From Actinoplanes cyaneus (GTDB taxonomy: Bacteria > Actinomycetota > Actinomycetes > Mycobacteriales > Micromonosporaceae), in NCBI RefSeq assembly GCF_016862095.1, contig NZ_BOMH01000015.1, positions 1 through 64,000 of the forward strand: 64,000 nt of DNA, given 5' to 3'. Below the pieces are notes generated by a model that was not told where the DNA came from, searched no databases, and was given only the letters and a program-made list of their open reading frames with translations. How positions within the stretch are numbered: the first letter of the stretch is position 1; every line of letters begins with the position of its first letter. Positions 56,262-64,000 of the stretch are shown one piece after another. Made by a program: the position numbers and the translations under genes.

Positions 56262-57809
56262 GTGAGTACCCCGCGTCCCGTCCTCGTCGTCGACTTCGGC
56301 GCCCAGTACGCCCAGCTGATCGCCCGCCGGGTCCGTGAGGCCCGTGTCTACTCGGAGATCGTCCCGCACTCGATGCCGGTGGCCGAGATGCTGGCGAAGA
56401 ACCCTGCCGCGATCATCCTGTCCGGCGGCCCCTCCAGCGTCTACGAGCCGGGCGCGCCCACGCTCGACGCCGGCCTCTTCGACAGCGACGTGCCGGTCTT
56501 CGGCATCTGCTACGGCTTCCAGGCGATGGCCCAGGCGCTCGGCGGCACCGTCGCCCACACCGGTTCCCGGGAGTACGGGCGGACCCTGCTCACCGCCCAG
56601 GGCGGCTCCCTGCTCCGTGACCTGCCGGCCGACCTGCCCGTCTGGATGAGCCACGGCGACAGCGTCTCGGTCGCCCCGGCCGGCTTCATGGTGACCGCGT
56701 CCACCCCGGGCGCCCCGGTCGCCGCCTTCGAGGACGTCACGACCAGGCGCGCCGGGGTGCAGTTCCACCCCGAGGTGGCGCACACCGACCAGGGCCAGGA
56801 AATGCTGAAGCGCTTCCTGTACGACATCGCCGGCCTCGAGCCCACCTGGACGCCCGGCAACATCATCGACGACCAGGTCGCCCTCATCCGTGATCAGGTC
56901 GGCGACAAGCAGGTGCTCTGCGCGCTCTCCGGCGGTGTCGACTCGGCGGTCGCCGCGGCGCTCGTCCACAAGGCCATCGGTGACCAGCTCACTTGCGTCT
57001 TCGTCGACCACGGCCTGTTGCGCGCGGGCGAGCGCGAGCAGGTGGAGAAGGACTATGTCGCCGCCACCGGCATCCGGCTCGTGGTGGTCGACGCCGAGGA
57101 GCAGTTCCTCGGCCACCTGAAGGACGTCACCGACCCGGAGCAGAAGCGGAAGATCATCGGCCGTGAGTTCATCCGGACGTTCGAGGCCGCGGCCCGCGAT
57201 CTGGACTCCGAGCGGCACATCGAGTTCCTGGTCCAGGGCACGCTCTACCCCGATGTGGTGGAGTCCGGTGGCGGCACCGGCACCGCGAACATCAAGAGCC
57301 ACCACAACGTCGGCGGTCTCCCCGACGACCTGCAGTTCGCGCTGATCGAGCCGCTGCGCACGCTGTTCAAGGACGAGGTGCGCGCCCTCGGCGCCGAGCT
57401 GGGCCTGCCCGAGGCGATGGTCCAGCGGCACCCGTTCCCGGGCCCGGGCCTGGCCATCCGGATCATCGGCGCGGTCGACCGGGAGCGGCTGGACATCCTG
57501 CGCGAGGCCGACCTGATCGCGCGTGAGGAGCTCACCGCGGCCGGGCTCGACCGTGACGTCTGGCAGTTCCCGGTGGTGCTGCTGGCCGATGTGCGCAGTG
57601 TCGGCGTGCAGGGCGACGGCCGGACGTACGGGCACCCCGTGGTCCTGCGCCCAGTCTCCTCCGAGGACGCGATGACCGCCGACTGGTCGCGCCTGCCGTA
57701 TGACCTGATCGCGAAGATCTCGAACCGGATCACCAACGAGGTCCGCGAGATCAACAGGGTCGTGCTGGACGTCACGAGCAAGCCGCCGGGCACCATCGAG
57801 TGGGAATGA
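56262..57809 (+). CDS. guaA: GMP synthase (glutamine-hydrolysing)
   Basis: 515 residues. Class I glutamine amidotransferase with nucleophile Cys83 ([11 protein letters not shown]) and FHPEVAHTD, then the ATP pyrophosphatase domain ([14 protein letters not shown]) and dimerisation domain ([16 protein letters not shown]-terminal KPPGTIEWE). Converts XMP to GMP, completing the pathway begun by guaB at 49.1 kb. Confidence 0.98.
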   Translation: MSTPRPVLVVDFGAQYAQLIARRVREARVYSEIVPHSMPVAEMLAKNPAAIILSGGPSSVYEPGAPTLDAGLFDSDVPVFGICYGFQAMAQALGGTVAHTGSREYGRTLLTAQGGSLLRDLPADLPVWMSHGDSVSVAPAGFMVTASTPGAPVAAFEDVTTRRAGVQFHPEVAHTDQGQEMLKRFLYDIAGLEPTWTPGNIIDDQVALIRDQVGDKQVLCALSGGVDSAVAAALVHKAIGDQLTCVFVDHGLLRAGEREQVEKDYVAATGIRLVVVDAEEQFLGHLKDVTDPEQKRKIIGREFIRTFEAAARDLDSERHIEFLVQGTLYPDVVESGGGTGTANIKSHHNVGGLPDDLQFALIEPLRTLFKDEVRALGAELGLPEAMVQRHPFPGPGLAIRIIGAVDRERLDILREADLIAREELTAAGLDRDVWQFPVVLLADVRSVGVQGDGRTYGHPVVLRPVSSEDAMTADWSRLPYDLIAKISNRITNEVREINRVVLDVTSKPPGTIEWE

Positions 57810-57824
57810 CGGTCAGTAGTGGAT

Positions 57825-57881
57825 CAATCGCCCAGGGCGGTTGAATCCTCTCTGACCTGCGGTTACGGAGCGCGATTCAAC
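57825..57881 (+). promoter_or_regulatory. Competing hairpins after guaA
   Basis: CAATCGCC/GGCGGTTG (57825-57843) and GTTGAATC/GATTCAAC (57840-57847 / 57874-57881) share GTTG, so they exclude each other. A TAACAT box follows near 57913. Terminator or attenuator ahead of the NUDIX genes. Confidence 0.45.
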
Positions 57882-57940
57882 TGTCAGGAACCCGACAGAC
57901 GCTCCGGATAGGTAACATAATCCGGGCAGAATGCCGCTTC

Positions 57941-58888
57941 GTGACCCCCGCACTGGAACCGCTCCGCAGGATCGCCGCCTACGCCGTCGCGACCGACGAC
58001 GAAGGCCGCGTCCTCCTGGTCCGGGCCTCGGCCAAATCCGGTACACCCGGGATCTGGTCGCTGCCCGGCGGCGCCGTCGACCACGGCGAAGATCCGAACC
58101 ACACCGTCGTCCGCGAGACCGCGGCGGAGACCGGGCTCTCCGTCGCGGTGACCGGGCTGCGTGACGTCCTGGCCGACATGCGCTCGCTGCCCCACCGTGG
58201 CGTCACCATCCACACCGACCGGCTGATCTACTCCGTGTCGGTGCGCGGTGGCACCCTGATCGACCGGGTCGGCCACGGCACCGACCTGGCGCGCTGGTTC
58301 ACCCTGGAAGAGGCCGAGCGGCTGAAACTCCGGCAGTTCGCCGCGGCCGCGCTCGGGCTCAGCACCAGCTCCCCGGACCTGCGCCCGGACGTGCCGCCGA
58401 CGTTCCCGTCCTTCTACGCGTACGAGGGGCCGGACGGGCTGCACCGGGCGCAACGCTTCGCGGCGTACGCGATCGCGACCGATCCGTACGAGAATCTGCT
58501 CCTGACCCGGATCGCCCCCGGTTACCCCGGCGCCGGTTGCTGGCATCTGCCCGGCGGCGGCACCGACTACGGCGAGCAGCCGGGCACCGCGCTGATCCGT
58601 GAGCTGGTCGAGGAGACCGGCCAAGCGGGGCGGCTGATCGAGTTGCTCGGCGTCGCCAGTCATCGCGACGCGGCCTCGCTCGGGCCGGAGGGCTATCCGA
58701 TCGACTGGCACGGCGTCCGGGCGTTCTACCGCGTCGTCGTCGACGAGCCGACCGAGGTGGTCATCCACGACGTGGGCGGCTCGACCTCGGAGGCCCGGTG
58801 GGTGCCGCTCAAGGAGGTCGCCGAGTTGGCCGCCGATCAGCTGACCGAGGTCACGGCGGATGCTTTGCGGGCGGCGAGGCTAATCTAG
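57941..58888 (+). CDS. Tandem-domain NUDIX hydrolase A
   Basis: 315 residues with two NUDIX folds. The first box ([20 protein letters not shown]) has Ala in place of one Glu; the second ([20 protein letters not shown]) is complete. Each has the SLPGG/HLPGG approach loop. Substrate unknown (nucleotide-sugar or oxidised nucleotide are possibilities). GTG start. The next gene is a paralogue that begins five bp later. Confidence 0.85.
   Translation: MTPALEPLRRIAAYAVATDDEGRVLLVRASAKSGTPGIWSLPGGAVDHGEDPNHTVVRETAAETGLSVAVTGLRDVLADMRSLPHRGVTIHTDRLIYSVSVRGGTLIDRVGHGTDLARWFTLEEAERLKLRQFAAAALGLSTSSPDLRPDVPPTFPSFYAYEGPDGLHRAQRFAAYAIATDPYENLLLTRIAPGYPGAGCWHLPGGGTDYGEQPGTALIRELVEETGQAGRLIELLGVASHRDAASLGPEGYPIDWHGVRAFYRVVVDEPTEVVIHDVGGSTSEARWVPLKEVAELAADQLTEVTADALRAARLI
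58881..58886 (+). promoter_or_regulatory. -10 box of second NUDIX gene (leaderless type)
   Basis: TAATCT overlaps the stop region of the first NUDIX gene, seven nt before the GTG. Confidence 0.5.
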
Positions 58889-58893
58889 GCACG

Positions 58894-59790
58894 GTGAAGA
58901 TCAGACGAACGGCGGCGTACGGTGTCTGCCGCTCGGCCGACGGCAGCGTCCTGCTCGCCCGCGGGTCGGACCTCAGCGCCTTCCCCGGCGTCTGGTCGCT
59001 GCCCGGCGGTGGGGTCGACCACGGCGAGCACCCGGCCGGCGCGGTCGTCCGGGAGTTCGCCGAGGAGACCGGCCTCGCCGCCGTCGTCACCGGCATCCGG
59101 GCCGTGGTCGCCGACGTGATCGCGCTTCCCTCCTCGGACGGTCTGGTCGAGCACACCGACCGGATCATCTACGACGTCGCGGTCACCGGCGGCGACCTGC
59201 GTGACGAGGCGGAGGGCACGACCGATCTGGCCCGGTGGGTGACGCCCGCCGAGGTGGCCGGGCTGCCGTTGCTGCCGTTCACCGCCAGGGCGCTCGGCGT
59301 GCGGTTCGAGGCGCCGGTCGTGGTGCCGGCCGGCGACGATCCGGTGCGCCGCGGCGACCGGGTCCAGCGCTTCGGGGCGTATGGGTGGGTGACCGACCCC
59401 GAGGGGCGCGTCCTGCTCGCCCGCATCACCGAGGGTTACCCCGGCGGCGGCCACTGGCATCTCCCCGGCGGCGGGACTGACTTCGGCGAGACTCCGGAAC
59501 AGGGTCTGATCCGTGAACTTTATGAAGAAACCTCACAACGCGGCGAGGTTTCAGAACTACTGAGCGTGGGCCATCGGTACGACCCGGCCGCGCTCGGACC
59601 CGAGGGTGTCCCGCTCGACTGGCATGTGATTCGCGTCGTATATCGCGTAAGAGTGGATGAACCGGGCATCGCGACAGTGACCGAGGCGGCCGGTGGATCC
59701 ACCGACCGGGCGTCCTGGTTCACCCCCCGTGAGGTGGCCGAACTCCCCCTGACCGAGCTGGCCCAGGAGACTTTGGCCCAAGCGGGCTAA
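58894..59790 (+). CDS. Tandem-domain NUDIX hydrolase B
   Basis: 298 residues, paralogue of the upstream gene with the same two-domain layout. Both boxes have full acidic cores ([20 protein letters not shown] and [20 protein letters not shown]). The matched spacing of domains ([18 protein letters not shown]) shows that both genes descend from one two-domain ancestor. GTG at 58894, leaderless-type promoter; an upstream extension into the first gene is a shadow. Confidence 0.86.
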   Translation: MKIRRTAAYGVCRSADGSVLLARGSDLSAFPGVWSLPGGGVDHGEHPAGAVVREFAEETGLAAVVTGIRAVVADVIALPSSDGLVEHTDRIIYDVAVTGGDLRDEAEGTTDLARWVTPAEVAGLPLLPFTARALGVRFEAPVVVPAGDDPVRRGDRVQRFGAYGWVTDPEGRVLLARITEGYPGGGHWHLPGGGTDFGETPEQGLIRELYEETSQRGEVSELLSVGHRYDPAALGPEGVPLDWHVIRVVYRVRVDEPGIATVTEAAGGSTDRASWFTPREVAELPLTELAQETLAQAG

Positions 59791-59869
59791 AATCGTTGTA
59801 CGGAAGACGGAGAGCGGCCCGTAGCACAGCGGAGTCAAACGGCCTCTCGCCAAGGCCGCGTCGCTGTGC
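59788..59869 (+). promoter_or_regulatory. pssA promoter and structured leader
   Basis: TAAAAT (59788-59793) overlaps the NUDIX stop. Downstream a nested stem forms: GCACAGCG (59824-59831) / CGCTGTGC (59862-59869) enclosing CGGCC/GGCCG (59840-59844 / 59854-59858), all perfect. It leaves a 140-nt leader before pssA. It could equally be a NUDIX terminator without T-run. Confidence 0.5.
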
Positions 59870-59941
59870 GATGGTGTAACCCGCAATTTCGCCGGGCTTC
59901 AAGGACGACGCCGGTGACCAAGAACTCCATGGAGGAACCAC

Positions 59942-60913
59942 GTGCCGAGTACCCCTTGGCGCCGGCGTCGATCGACGGATAGTCCCCGTCCCGCCGGCCG
60001 CCGTTGGGCTGGTCGTCTGCGTCGCGGCGGGACTCTCGCCCGGCAGGCTCTGCTGGTTCGGGTGGGTCGCCGGAACACCGAGACGCGCCGGGCCGCCACC
60101 GCGACCCGCGCCGAAGTGCTTTACACCGGTTCGGAGCCGGGGCTGAACCATACCCTCCCCGTCCCCGGAGTTGCCCTGACGACGCCCGCCGCGTTCGAGG
60201 AGGAGAAGCCTGTCCCGGCGCCCATCCCGCTGCTCCCCGGAGCACACACGATGGCCCGCCGCGTCAGCTTCGCCCTGGTCAACGCGTGCACCCTGAGCAG
60301 CCTCGGGCTCGGCCTGCTCGCGATCTTCCTCGCCATGGAGGGCGAGGCGCAGATCGCCGCCGTCTGCCTGGTCGCCTGCGTCGCCTTCGACGGCCTCGAC
60401 GGCGCGCTCGCCCGCAAGCTCGGCGTCGCCAGCCCGTTCGGCGCGCAGATGGACTCGCTCGCCGACATGTGCTCGTTCGGCCTGGCCGCGCCCGTCGTGG
60501 TCTACGCCTCGCTGGTCCACTCGGTGCCGAAACCGGCCGCCGCAGTGGCCTGCGCCCTCGTCGCCGCGTGCGCCGCGATCCGGCTGGCCCGCTTCAACGT
60601 CTCACCGAAGGACGGCCGCTTCTTCTGCGGCGTCCCCACCACGATGGCCGCGGCGGTCTTCGCCCTGGCCGTGCTGATCGGCCTGCCGTCGCTGTCCGGC
60701 ATCGCGGTCCTCGCCGGCGTCGCGCTCCTGGCGTTCGCGATGGTGTCGAGCTTCCCCTACGCGAAGCTCGCCCGCATCGTGAAGCTCCCGCCGTGGCTGT
60801 GGGTGCTCCCGGTGGTCGGCGCGCTCATGGATCCTCGGCTGACGTTCATCCTGGTCGTCGCGGCGTACCTGGTCAGCGGCCCGATCCTGTGGGTTCGCGC
60901 CAAGCGCGCCTGA
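59942..60913 (+). CDS. pssA: CDP-diacylglycerol-serine O-phosphatidyltransferase
   Basis: 323 residues. CDP-alcohol phosphatidyltransferase with the motif DGLDGALARKLG...FGAQMDSLAD (D-x2-D-G-x2-A-R-x8-G-x3-D-x3-D) and about seven TM segments. Makes phosphatidylserine, the substrate of Psd encoded on the other strand 600 bp away. A 100-residue basic, poorly conserved N-terminal extension precedes the catalytic part; GTG has ATGGAGGAA upstream, but an internal start such as the Met before ARRVSFALVN is possible. Confidence 0.88.
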   Translation: MPSTPWRRRRSTDSPRPAGRRWAGRLRRGGTLARQALLVRVGRRNTETRRAATATRAEVLYTGSEPGLNHTLPVPGVALTTPAAFEEEKPVPAPIPLLPGAHTMARRVSFALVNACTLSSLGLGLLAIFLAMEGEAQIAAVCLVACVAFDGLDGALARKLGVASPFGAQMDSLADMCSFGLAAPVVVYASLVHSVPKPAAAVACALVAACAAIRLARFNVSPKDGRFFCGVPTTMAAAVFALAVLIGLPSLSGIAVLAGVALLAFAMVSSFPYAKLARIVKLPPWLWVLPVVGALMDPRLTFILVVAAYLVSGPILWVRAKRA

Positions 60914-60930
60914 CGTTCGCCCGTTCTCGA

Positions 60931-60956
60931 GGCCGCCTCTTCGGAGGCGGCCTTTT
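60931..60956 (+). terminator. pssA terminator
   Basis: GGCCGCCTC (60931-60939), TTCG loop, GAGGCGGCC (60944-60952), TTTT. Confidence 0.93.
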
Positions 60957-61009
60957 CGCACTTCAACCCCATTTGCGCGTACGTCATGAGCGCCCGCCCG
61001 TGGCATTCC

Positions 61010-61123
61010 CGCGCTCACTCCCCGCCCGTCCGCGCTCACTCCCGCGCCCGTCCGCGCTCACTCCCGCGCCCGTCCGCGCTCACTCCCTGCGCCCGTCCGC
61101 GCTCACTCACGCGCACGCCCGTG
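61010..61123. repeat. ~22-bp tandem repeat
   Basis: Five units of CGCGCTCACTCCCGCGCCCG with lengths 21-23 bp. Flanked on both sides by CGCCCGTGGC-type sequence. No gene in this region. Confidence 0.85.
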
Positions 61124-61179
61124 GCTCTCCCGCGCAAGCCGGCGACTACTCCCGGCCGCAGCGCGACTCCCGCAGGCCA

Positions 61180-61230
61180 GCTGGTGCTCACGGTCGTTAT
61201 TCGTGCCTCATAACAACCGTGAGCACCAGC
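61180..61230. repeat. 51-bp palindrome family, copy 1
   Basis: Arms 61180-61200 and 61210-61230 (20 of 21 paired) around TCGTGCCTC. Confidence 0.92.
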
Positions 61231-61330
61231 CGGAGCCGTGACCCGCGTTGCCGAGGCGGAGGGGTGTCGTGCTTGCGGACGTTCGCGAGGTCGTCCCGGC
61301 TCGAGGCGGCGGCGCGGGTCGCCGTTGGCG

Positions 61331-61381
61331 GCTGGTGCTCATGGTCGTTATTCGTGCCTCATAACGACCATGAGCGCCAGC
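61331..61381. repeat. 51-bp palindrome family, copy 2
   Basis: Arms 61331-61351 and 61361-61381 (20 pairs plus one G-U) around TCGTGCCTC, in the same orientation as copy 1. Confidence 0.92.
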
Positions 61382-61516
61382 TCGCAGCGTCAGCTCGCAG
61401 CGCCGGCCGCAGCACCAGCTCGCAGCACCAGCTCGCAGCGCCGGGCCGCAGCGCCGGGTCGGGGCGCCGGGCCGCAGCGCCGGGCCGGGGCGCAGGGCCG
61501 GGGCGCCGGGCTGCGG
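61375..61516. repeat. 13-bp tandem repeat
   Basis: Eleven units of CRCCRGSYCGSRG type (one of 12 bp), starting inside palindrome copy 2. Two sub-types, CACCAGCTCGCAG-like then CGCCGGGCCGCAG-like. Non-coding gap between pssA and psd. Confidence 0.88.
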
Positions 61517-61539
61517 CTTTACGTGCTGATCAATGACGG

Positions 61540-62784
61540 TCAGCGCCAGCGCGCGATGACCGTAGCCCCACCGATCACCCGCTCGTCGACGCCGACCAGC
61601 GCCTCCGCCCGGTCGGCCGGCAGGTAGACGTCGGTGCGCGAGCCGAAGCGGATCAGGCCGAAGCGCTCACCCTTGGCCAGCAGTGTGCCGACCGGCGCGC
61701 GCTGCACGATGCGACGCGCGATCAGGCCGGTGCGCTGGGCGACGACGACAGTGCCGCGCTCGGTGTCCAGCACCGTGTACGCCGCGACGTTGTGCTCGGC
61801 CGCGGCGGTGGCCGCGTTCGCGTAGCCACCCTCCTCGACGAAGTAGTCGGCGACCCGGCCGGCGACGGGCGAGCGGTTGACGTGCACGTCAAAAACGGAC
61901 AGGAAGACCGCGATGCGAAGGAACTCGCCGGGGCCGAACCGGTCGTCGCGGATCCGCTCGACGGAGAGCACCTTGCCGTCCGCGGCGGCGATGACAGCCG
62001 TCGGGTCGCCCGGCACGTCGCGCTCCGGGTCGCGGAAGAACGCGGCGACCGGGGCGGCGGCGAGCGCCGGGATCAGCCAGAGCTTCGACTTCGGGCGGGC
62101 GCGGCGGGCCAGCGCGGCCAGGCCGAGCGCGATGCCGGCGGCGGCGACGCCGTTCGAGTCGATGTGCATGGTGCGGGTCAGCGGGACGCTCGACGTGCGG
62201 AACGCCGGGGCCAGGGTCGTGGCGGTCGCCACGTCGGCCGCGGTGAAGCGCAGCCGGTGCACGCGCAGCGGCGGCTGGTTGCGGATCACCAGGTCGGAGC
62301 CGACGCCGAAGAGGGAGCCCTGCCGGAACAGCTCGGCGGCGGCACCCTGGGTGCGGCCCGGGCCGGCCGGGGCGGCGATGCTGAGCACGCCGCCGTCGGT
62401 CAGGTGCTTGGCGAGCTTGTCGATCAGGCCGCGGGTGTCCTCGGCGGTGCCGGTCTGCGGCTCACCGACGATGACCACGTCGGCGGGCTGCGCCTCGTCC
62501 AGCGACTCGACGATCTTCACTCGGTCGGCCACCCAGCTGCCCAGGCCGGTGATGTGGCCGCGGAGCAGGTCGGCGCTGCTGTGCTCGCCGGCGACCAGGA
62601 CCAGGGTGTCACCGGGCAGGAGCGCCTCGACGGCGGCGGCGACCACTGTCGATACGTGATCGGCCCCGACCAGCAACGCGGTGGTGGCGGCGTTCTGCCG
62701 GGCGAACTCGGCGGTCAGGGCGCGGGCGGCCCGGGCTCCGACGGCCGGAACAGGCGTGGCGGACACGGCGGGGAACTGGGTCAT
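61540..62784 (-). CDS. psd: Phosphatidylserine decarboxylase with methyltransferase-like N-terminal domain
   Basis: 414 residues. The C-terminal 200 residues are a short-type Psd: FFRDPERDVPGD, VFLSVFDVHVNRSPVAGRV and the self-cleavage site FGSRTDVYLP, where Gly381-Ser382 cleavage would create the pyruvoyl group. Makes phosphatidylethanolamine. The first 190 residues look like a Rossmann/SAM-methyltransferase fold (LPGDTLVLVAGEHSSADLL, LTDGGVLSIAAP) but lack the glycine-rich motif I. A hydrophobic segment links the two. ATG six nt from a TATGCT box. Convergent with pssA. Confidence 0.88.
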   Translation of the reverse strand: MTQFPAVSATPVPAVGARAARALTAEFARQNAATTALLVGADHVSTVVAAAVEALLPGDTLVLVAGEHSSADLLRGHITGLGSWVADRVKIVESLDEAQPADVVIVGEPQTGTAEDTRGLIDKLAKHLTDGGVLSIAAPAGPGRTQGAAAELFRQGSLFGVGSDLVIRNQPPLRVHRLRFTAADVATATTLAPAFRTSSVPLTRTMHIDSNGVAAAGIALGLAALARRARPKSKLWLIPALAAAPVAAFFRDPERDVPGDPTAVIAAADGKVLSVERIRDDRFGPGEFLRIAVFLSVFDVHVNRSPVAGRVADYFVEEGGYANAATAAAEHNVAAYTVLDTERGTVVVAQRTGLIARRIVQRAPVGTLLAKGERFGLIRFGSRTDVYLPADRAEALVGVDERVIGGATVIARWR

Positions 62785-62790
62785 TCCGCG

Positions 62791-62796
62791 AGCATA
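62791..62796 (-). promoter_or_regulatory. psd -10 box (leaderless type)
   Basis: Minus strand TATGCT, six nt, ATG at 62784. Confidence 0.5.
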
Positions 62797-62838
62797 TTGC
62801 CCCGCCCACGGGGGTTGGTCCGTGGGCGGGGCAACGGG

Positions 62839-63201
62839 TCATTTCTCCGTTTTGTTCTTCGGCGGCTCGGCCTGCCCCTGGTGCTCGGCCTCGAACTTGG
62901 TGGCCGGGTCCTCCAGCAACTCCTGGACGATCGAGGCGTGCACCTCGGGCGGCAGGTCCCCGGGCGTGGTCTGCACCCGGGTCTCGGCGACGACCGGGGC
63001 CGGGGCCGGCTGCTCGCGGCGTCCGGAGGTGATCGCCCCGAGCAGGCCGATCGCCCCGAACAGGATCAGGCCGCCGGCGACCGTCCAGCCCAGCGCGGGC
63101 AGGTGCAGCGTGATCACCTGGGAGATCGCCCACCAGACCGCGATCAGCAGGAAGAGCAGGCCGAAGGTCAGCGAGACGGCGTCCATCCGATGCGGTTTCA
63201 T
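62839..63201 (-). CDS. Small two-TM membrane protein
   Basis: 120 residues: MKPHRMDAVSLTFGLLFLLI begins a first TM, a second TM is LGWTVAGGLILFGAIGLLGA, followed by a charged cytoplasmic tail with PPEVHASIVQELLEDPATKF. Unknown function; proteins of this kind often accompany PspC/LiaF-like genes. Start overlaps the stop of the upstream gene as ATGA, so coupled. Confidence 0.75.
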   Translation of the reverse strand: MKPHRMDAVSLTFGLLFLLIAVWWAISQVITLHLPALGWTVAGGLILFGAIGLLGAITSGRREQPAPAPVVAETRVQTTPGDLPPEVHASIVQELLEDPATKFEAEHQGQAEPPKNKTEK

Positions 63202-64000
63202 CGGATCACCTCCAGGTTTCCGGTGTCGAGGCGCAGGTCGAGCGCGAGTTTGCCACCGCCGGCGCCGTCCGCGCCGAGGTCGGTGATCTCCTGCGACTCG
63301 GCGGCGGAGCCGGTGTACTCCTGACCGAAGACCTCGGCGCGGCCGCCGACCCGGACCTGGGTGGTGGTGTCGACGTTGTCGGGCAGCAGAACCTGCAGCT
63401 GACCGACCTTCATGGTGACGGTGGTGCTCTGCTCGACGCCGGTGAAGTCGACGCTGCGCAGGTCGAGCGTGACGTTGCCGAGGGTGAACTCGTAGGAGTC
63501 GGCGACCTCGGCGAGGGTGGCCGGACGGTACACGCTGTCGCGGAACTCGCCGCCCCACTGCTCGGTGCCGGTGGAGACCAGCAGACCGGCAGCGGTCACG
63601 AAGGCCAGGAAGATCAGCCCGCGGGCGCGGCCGAACCAGGTGCCGATCAGCAGACCCAGGCCGATGGTGGCGAGGGCGGCCGCGAAGTAGGCCGAGACGG
63701 CCACGTTCAGCCCGGCCATGTCGAGCGCGGCCAGGACCCCCATCACCACGATGATCGCGAAGAACGTCAGCCGGCCCAGGATCGAGCGCTCCTTCGGCGG
63801 CTTGGGCGGCTTCACCGGCGGCGGCGGGGGCGCGGGCGGCGGGTAGGACGCCGAGCCCGCGAACGGACCGTGCGGCGCGAACGGCGGCCGGTAACCGGAG
63901 TCGGCCGGCGGCGGCGTCCAGCGGGGCGGCTCGTACGCGGTCACCGGTTCTGCGGCCGGTGCGGCCGTGGCCGTGGACTGCTGCGCGAACGCCGCAGTGG
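63198..64000 (-). CDS. Membrane protein with LiaF-like C-terminal beta domain (incomplete)
   Basis: The frame is open to the right edge, so the start lies outside; an internal GTG at 63944 is possible but the upstream reading (FAQQSTATAAPAAEP) is continuous. Visible part: Pro-rich cytoplasmic region, three or four TM segments (FFAIIVVMGVLAALDMAG, LATIGLGLLIGTWFG, LIFLAFVTAAGLLV), then a beta-helical C-terminal domain (VTMKVGQLQVLLPDNVDTTT, LALDLRLDTGNLEVIR), as in PspC-associated envelope-stress sensors. The missing N-terminus would show whether a PspC domain is present. Confidence 0.75.
   Translation of the reverse strand, partial: TAAFAQQSTATAAPAAEPVTAYEPPRWTPPPADSGYRPPFAPHGPFAGSASYPPPAPPPPPVKPPKPPKERSILGRLTFFAIIVVMGVLAALDMAGLNVAVSAYFAAALATIGLGLLIGTWFGRARGLIFLAFVTAAGLLVSTGTEQWGGEFRDSVYRPATLAEVADSYEFTLGNVTLDLRSVDFTGVEQSTTVTMKVGQLQVLLPDNVDTTTQVRVGGRAEVFGQEYTGSAAESQEITDLGADGAGGGKLALDLRLDTGNLEVIR

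Noticed and set aside
59795..59941. Possible tRNA between NUDIX and pssA
   Set aside because: The stems do not form a cloverleaf and there is no GTTCRA T-loop or CCA-type acceptor.
61010..61123. Possible CRISPR-like array
   Set aside because: Units are contiguous without unique spacers and vary from 21 to 23 bp; no cas genes.

Overview
The window is high-GC actinobacterial chromosome with GTG/ATG starts, many 4-nt GTGA/ATGA gene overlaps and leaderless-type promoters. It holds whiD and bldM developmental regulators, a conservon signalling operon, a GroEL1 with a His-rich tail, guaB/guaB3 and WXG-like/DUF1023 partners. Together these suggest a filamentous, sporulating actinomycete. Micromonosporaceae, perhaps Actinoplanes, is my best guess; this is inference from gene content only. 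I found no prophage, CRISPR array, rRNA or tRNA gene.

Left end (1-5.2 kb, minus strand): a surface-protein module. A TasA/SipW-type secreted protein sits behind a GEMM-I (cyclic di-GMP) riboswitch and upstream of an ER-type signal peptidase fused in frame to a DUF5305 protein that runs off the window edge. A secreted RNase Sa-like ribonuclease and a Pro/Ala-rich membrane protein follow.

5.8-10.1 kb: a conservon operon (sensor kinase, roadblock protein, DUF742 protein, GTPase) ended by a strong terminator. 10.1-11 kb: an intergenic repeat island. 11-12.4 kb: uroporphyrinogen-III synthase with a DNA-binding tail.

12.7-28.7 kb: a housekeeping block. It contains rplM-rpsI, glmM, an aminotransferase, an MmpS-like protein, glmS, an ESX-like/DUF1023 pair, acpS, nnr, alr, an alpha/beta hydrolase, tsaE, ung, tsaB, rimI and tsaD. 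glmM and glmS serve amino-sugar and peptidoglycan precursor synthesis. tsaE/tsaB/tsaD make the t6A tRNA modification.

28.7-46.4 kb: a heterodimeric ABC exporter with complementary degenerate ATP sites, groES-groEL under two CIRCE operators, a THUMP-like methyltransferase, a YbaK deacylase, a xylose ABC operon with its ROK repressor, a pair of M16 peptidase-like membrane proteins preceded by a coupled 34-codon ORF, and a molybdopterin oxidoreductase.

46.5-57.8 kb: the actinobacterial whiD-bldM-DUF5319-guaB-guaB3 locus. Repeats occupy the place where sigD lies in relatives. It is followed by an M1 peptidase, an LCP ligase, a subtilisin and guaA.

57.9-64 kb: two tandem double-NUDIX proteins, pssA and psd converging on a repeat-rich intergenic region, and an incomplete membrane protein. 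The most unusual non-coding signals are a ~150-bp intergenic element in two inverted pairs and a 51-bp perfect-hairpin family with an invariant 9-nt loop and covarying stems.
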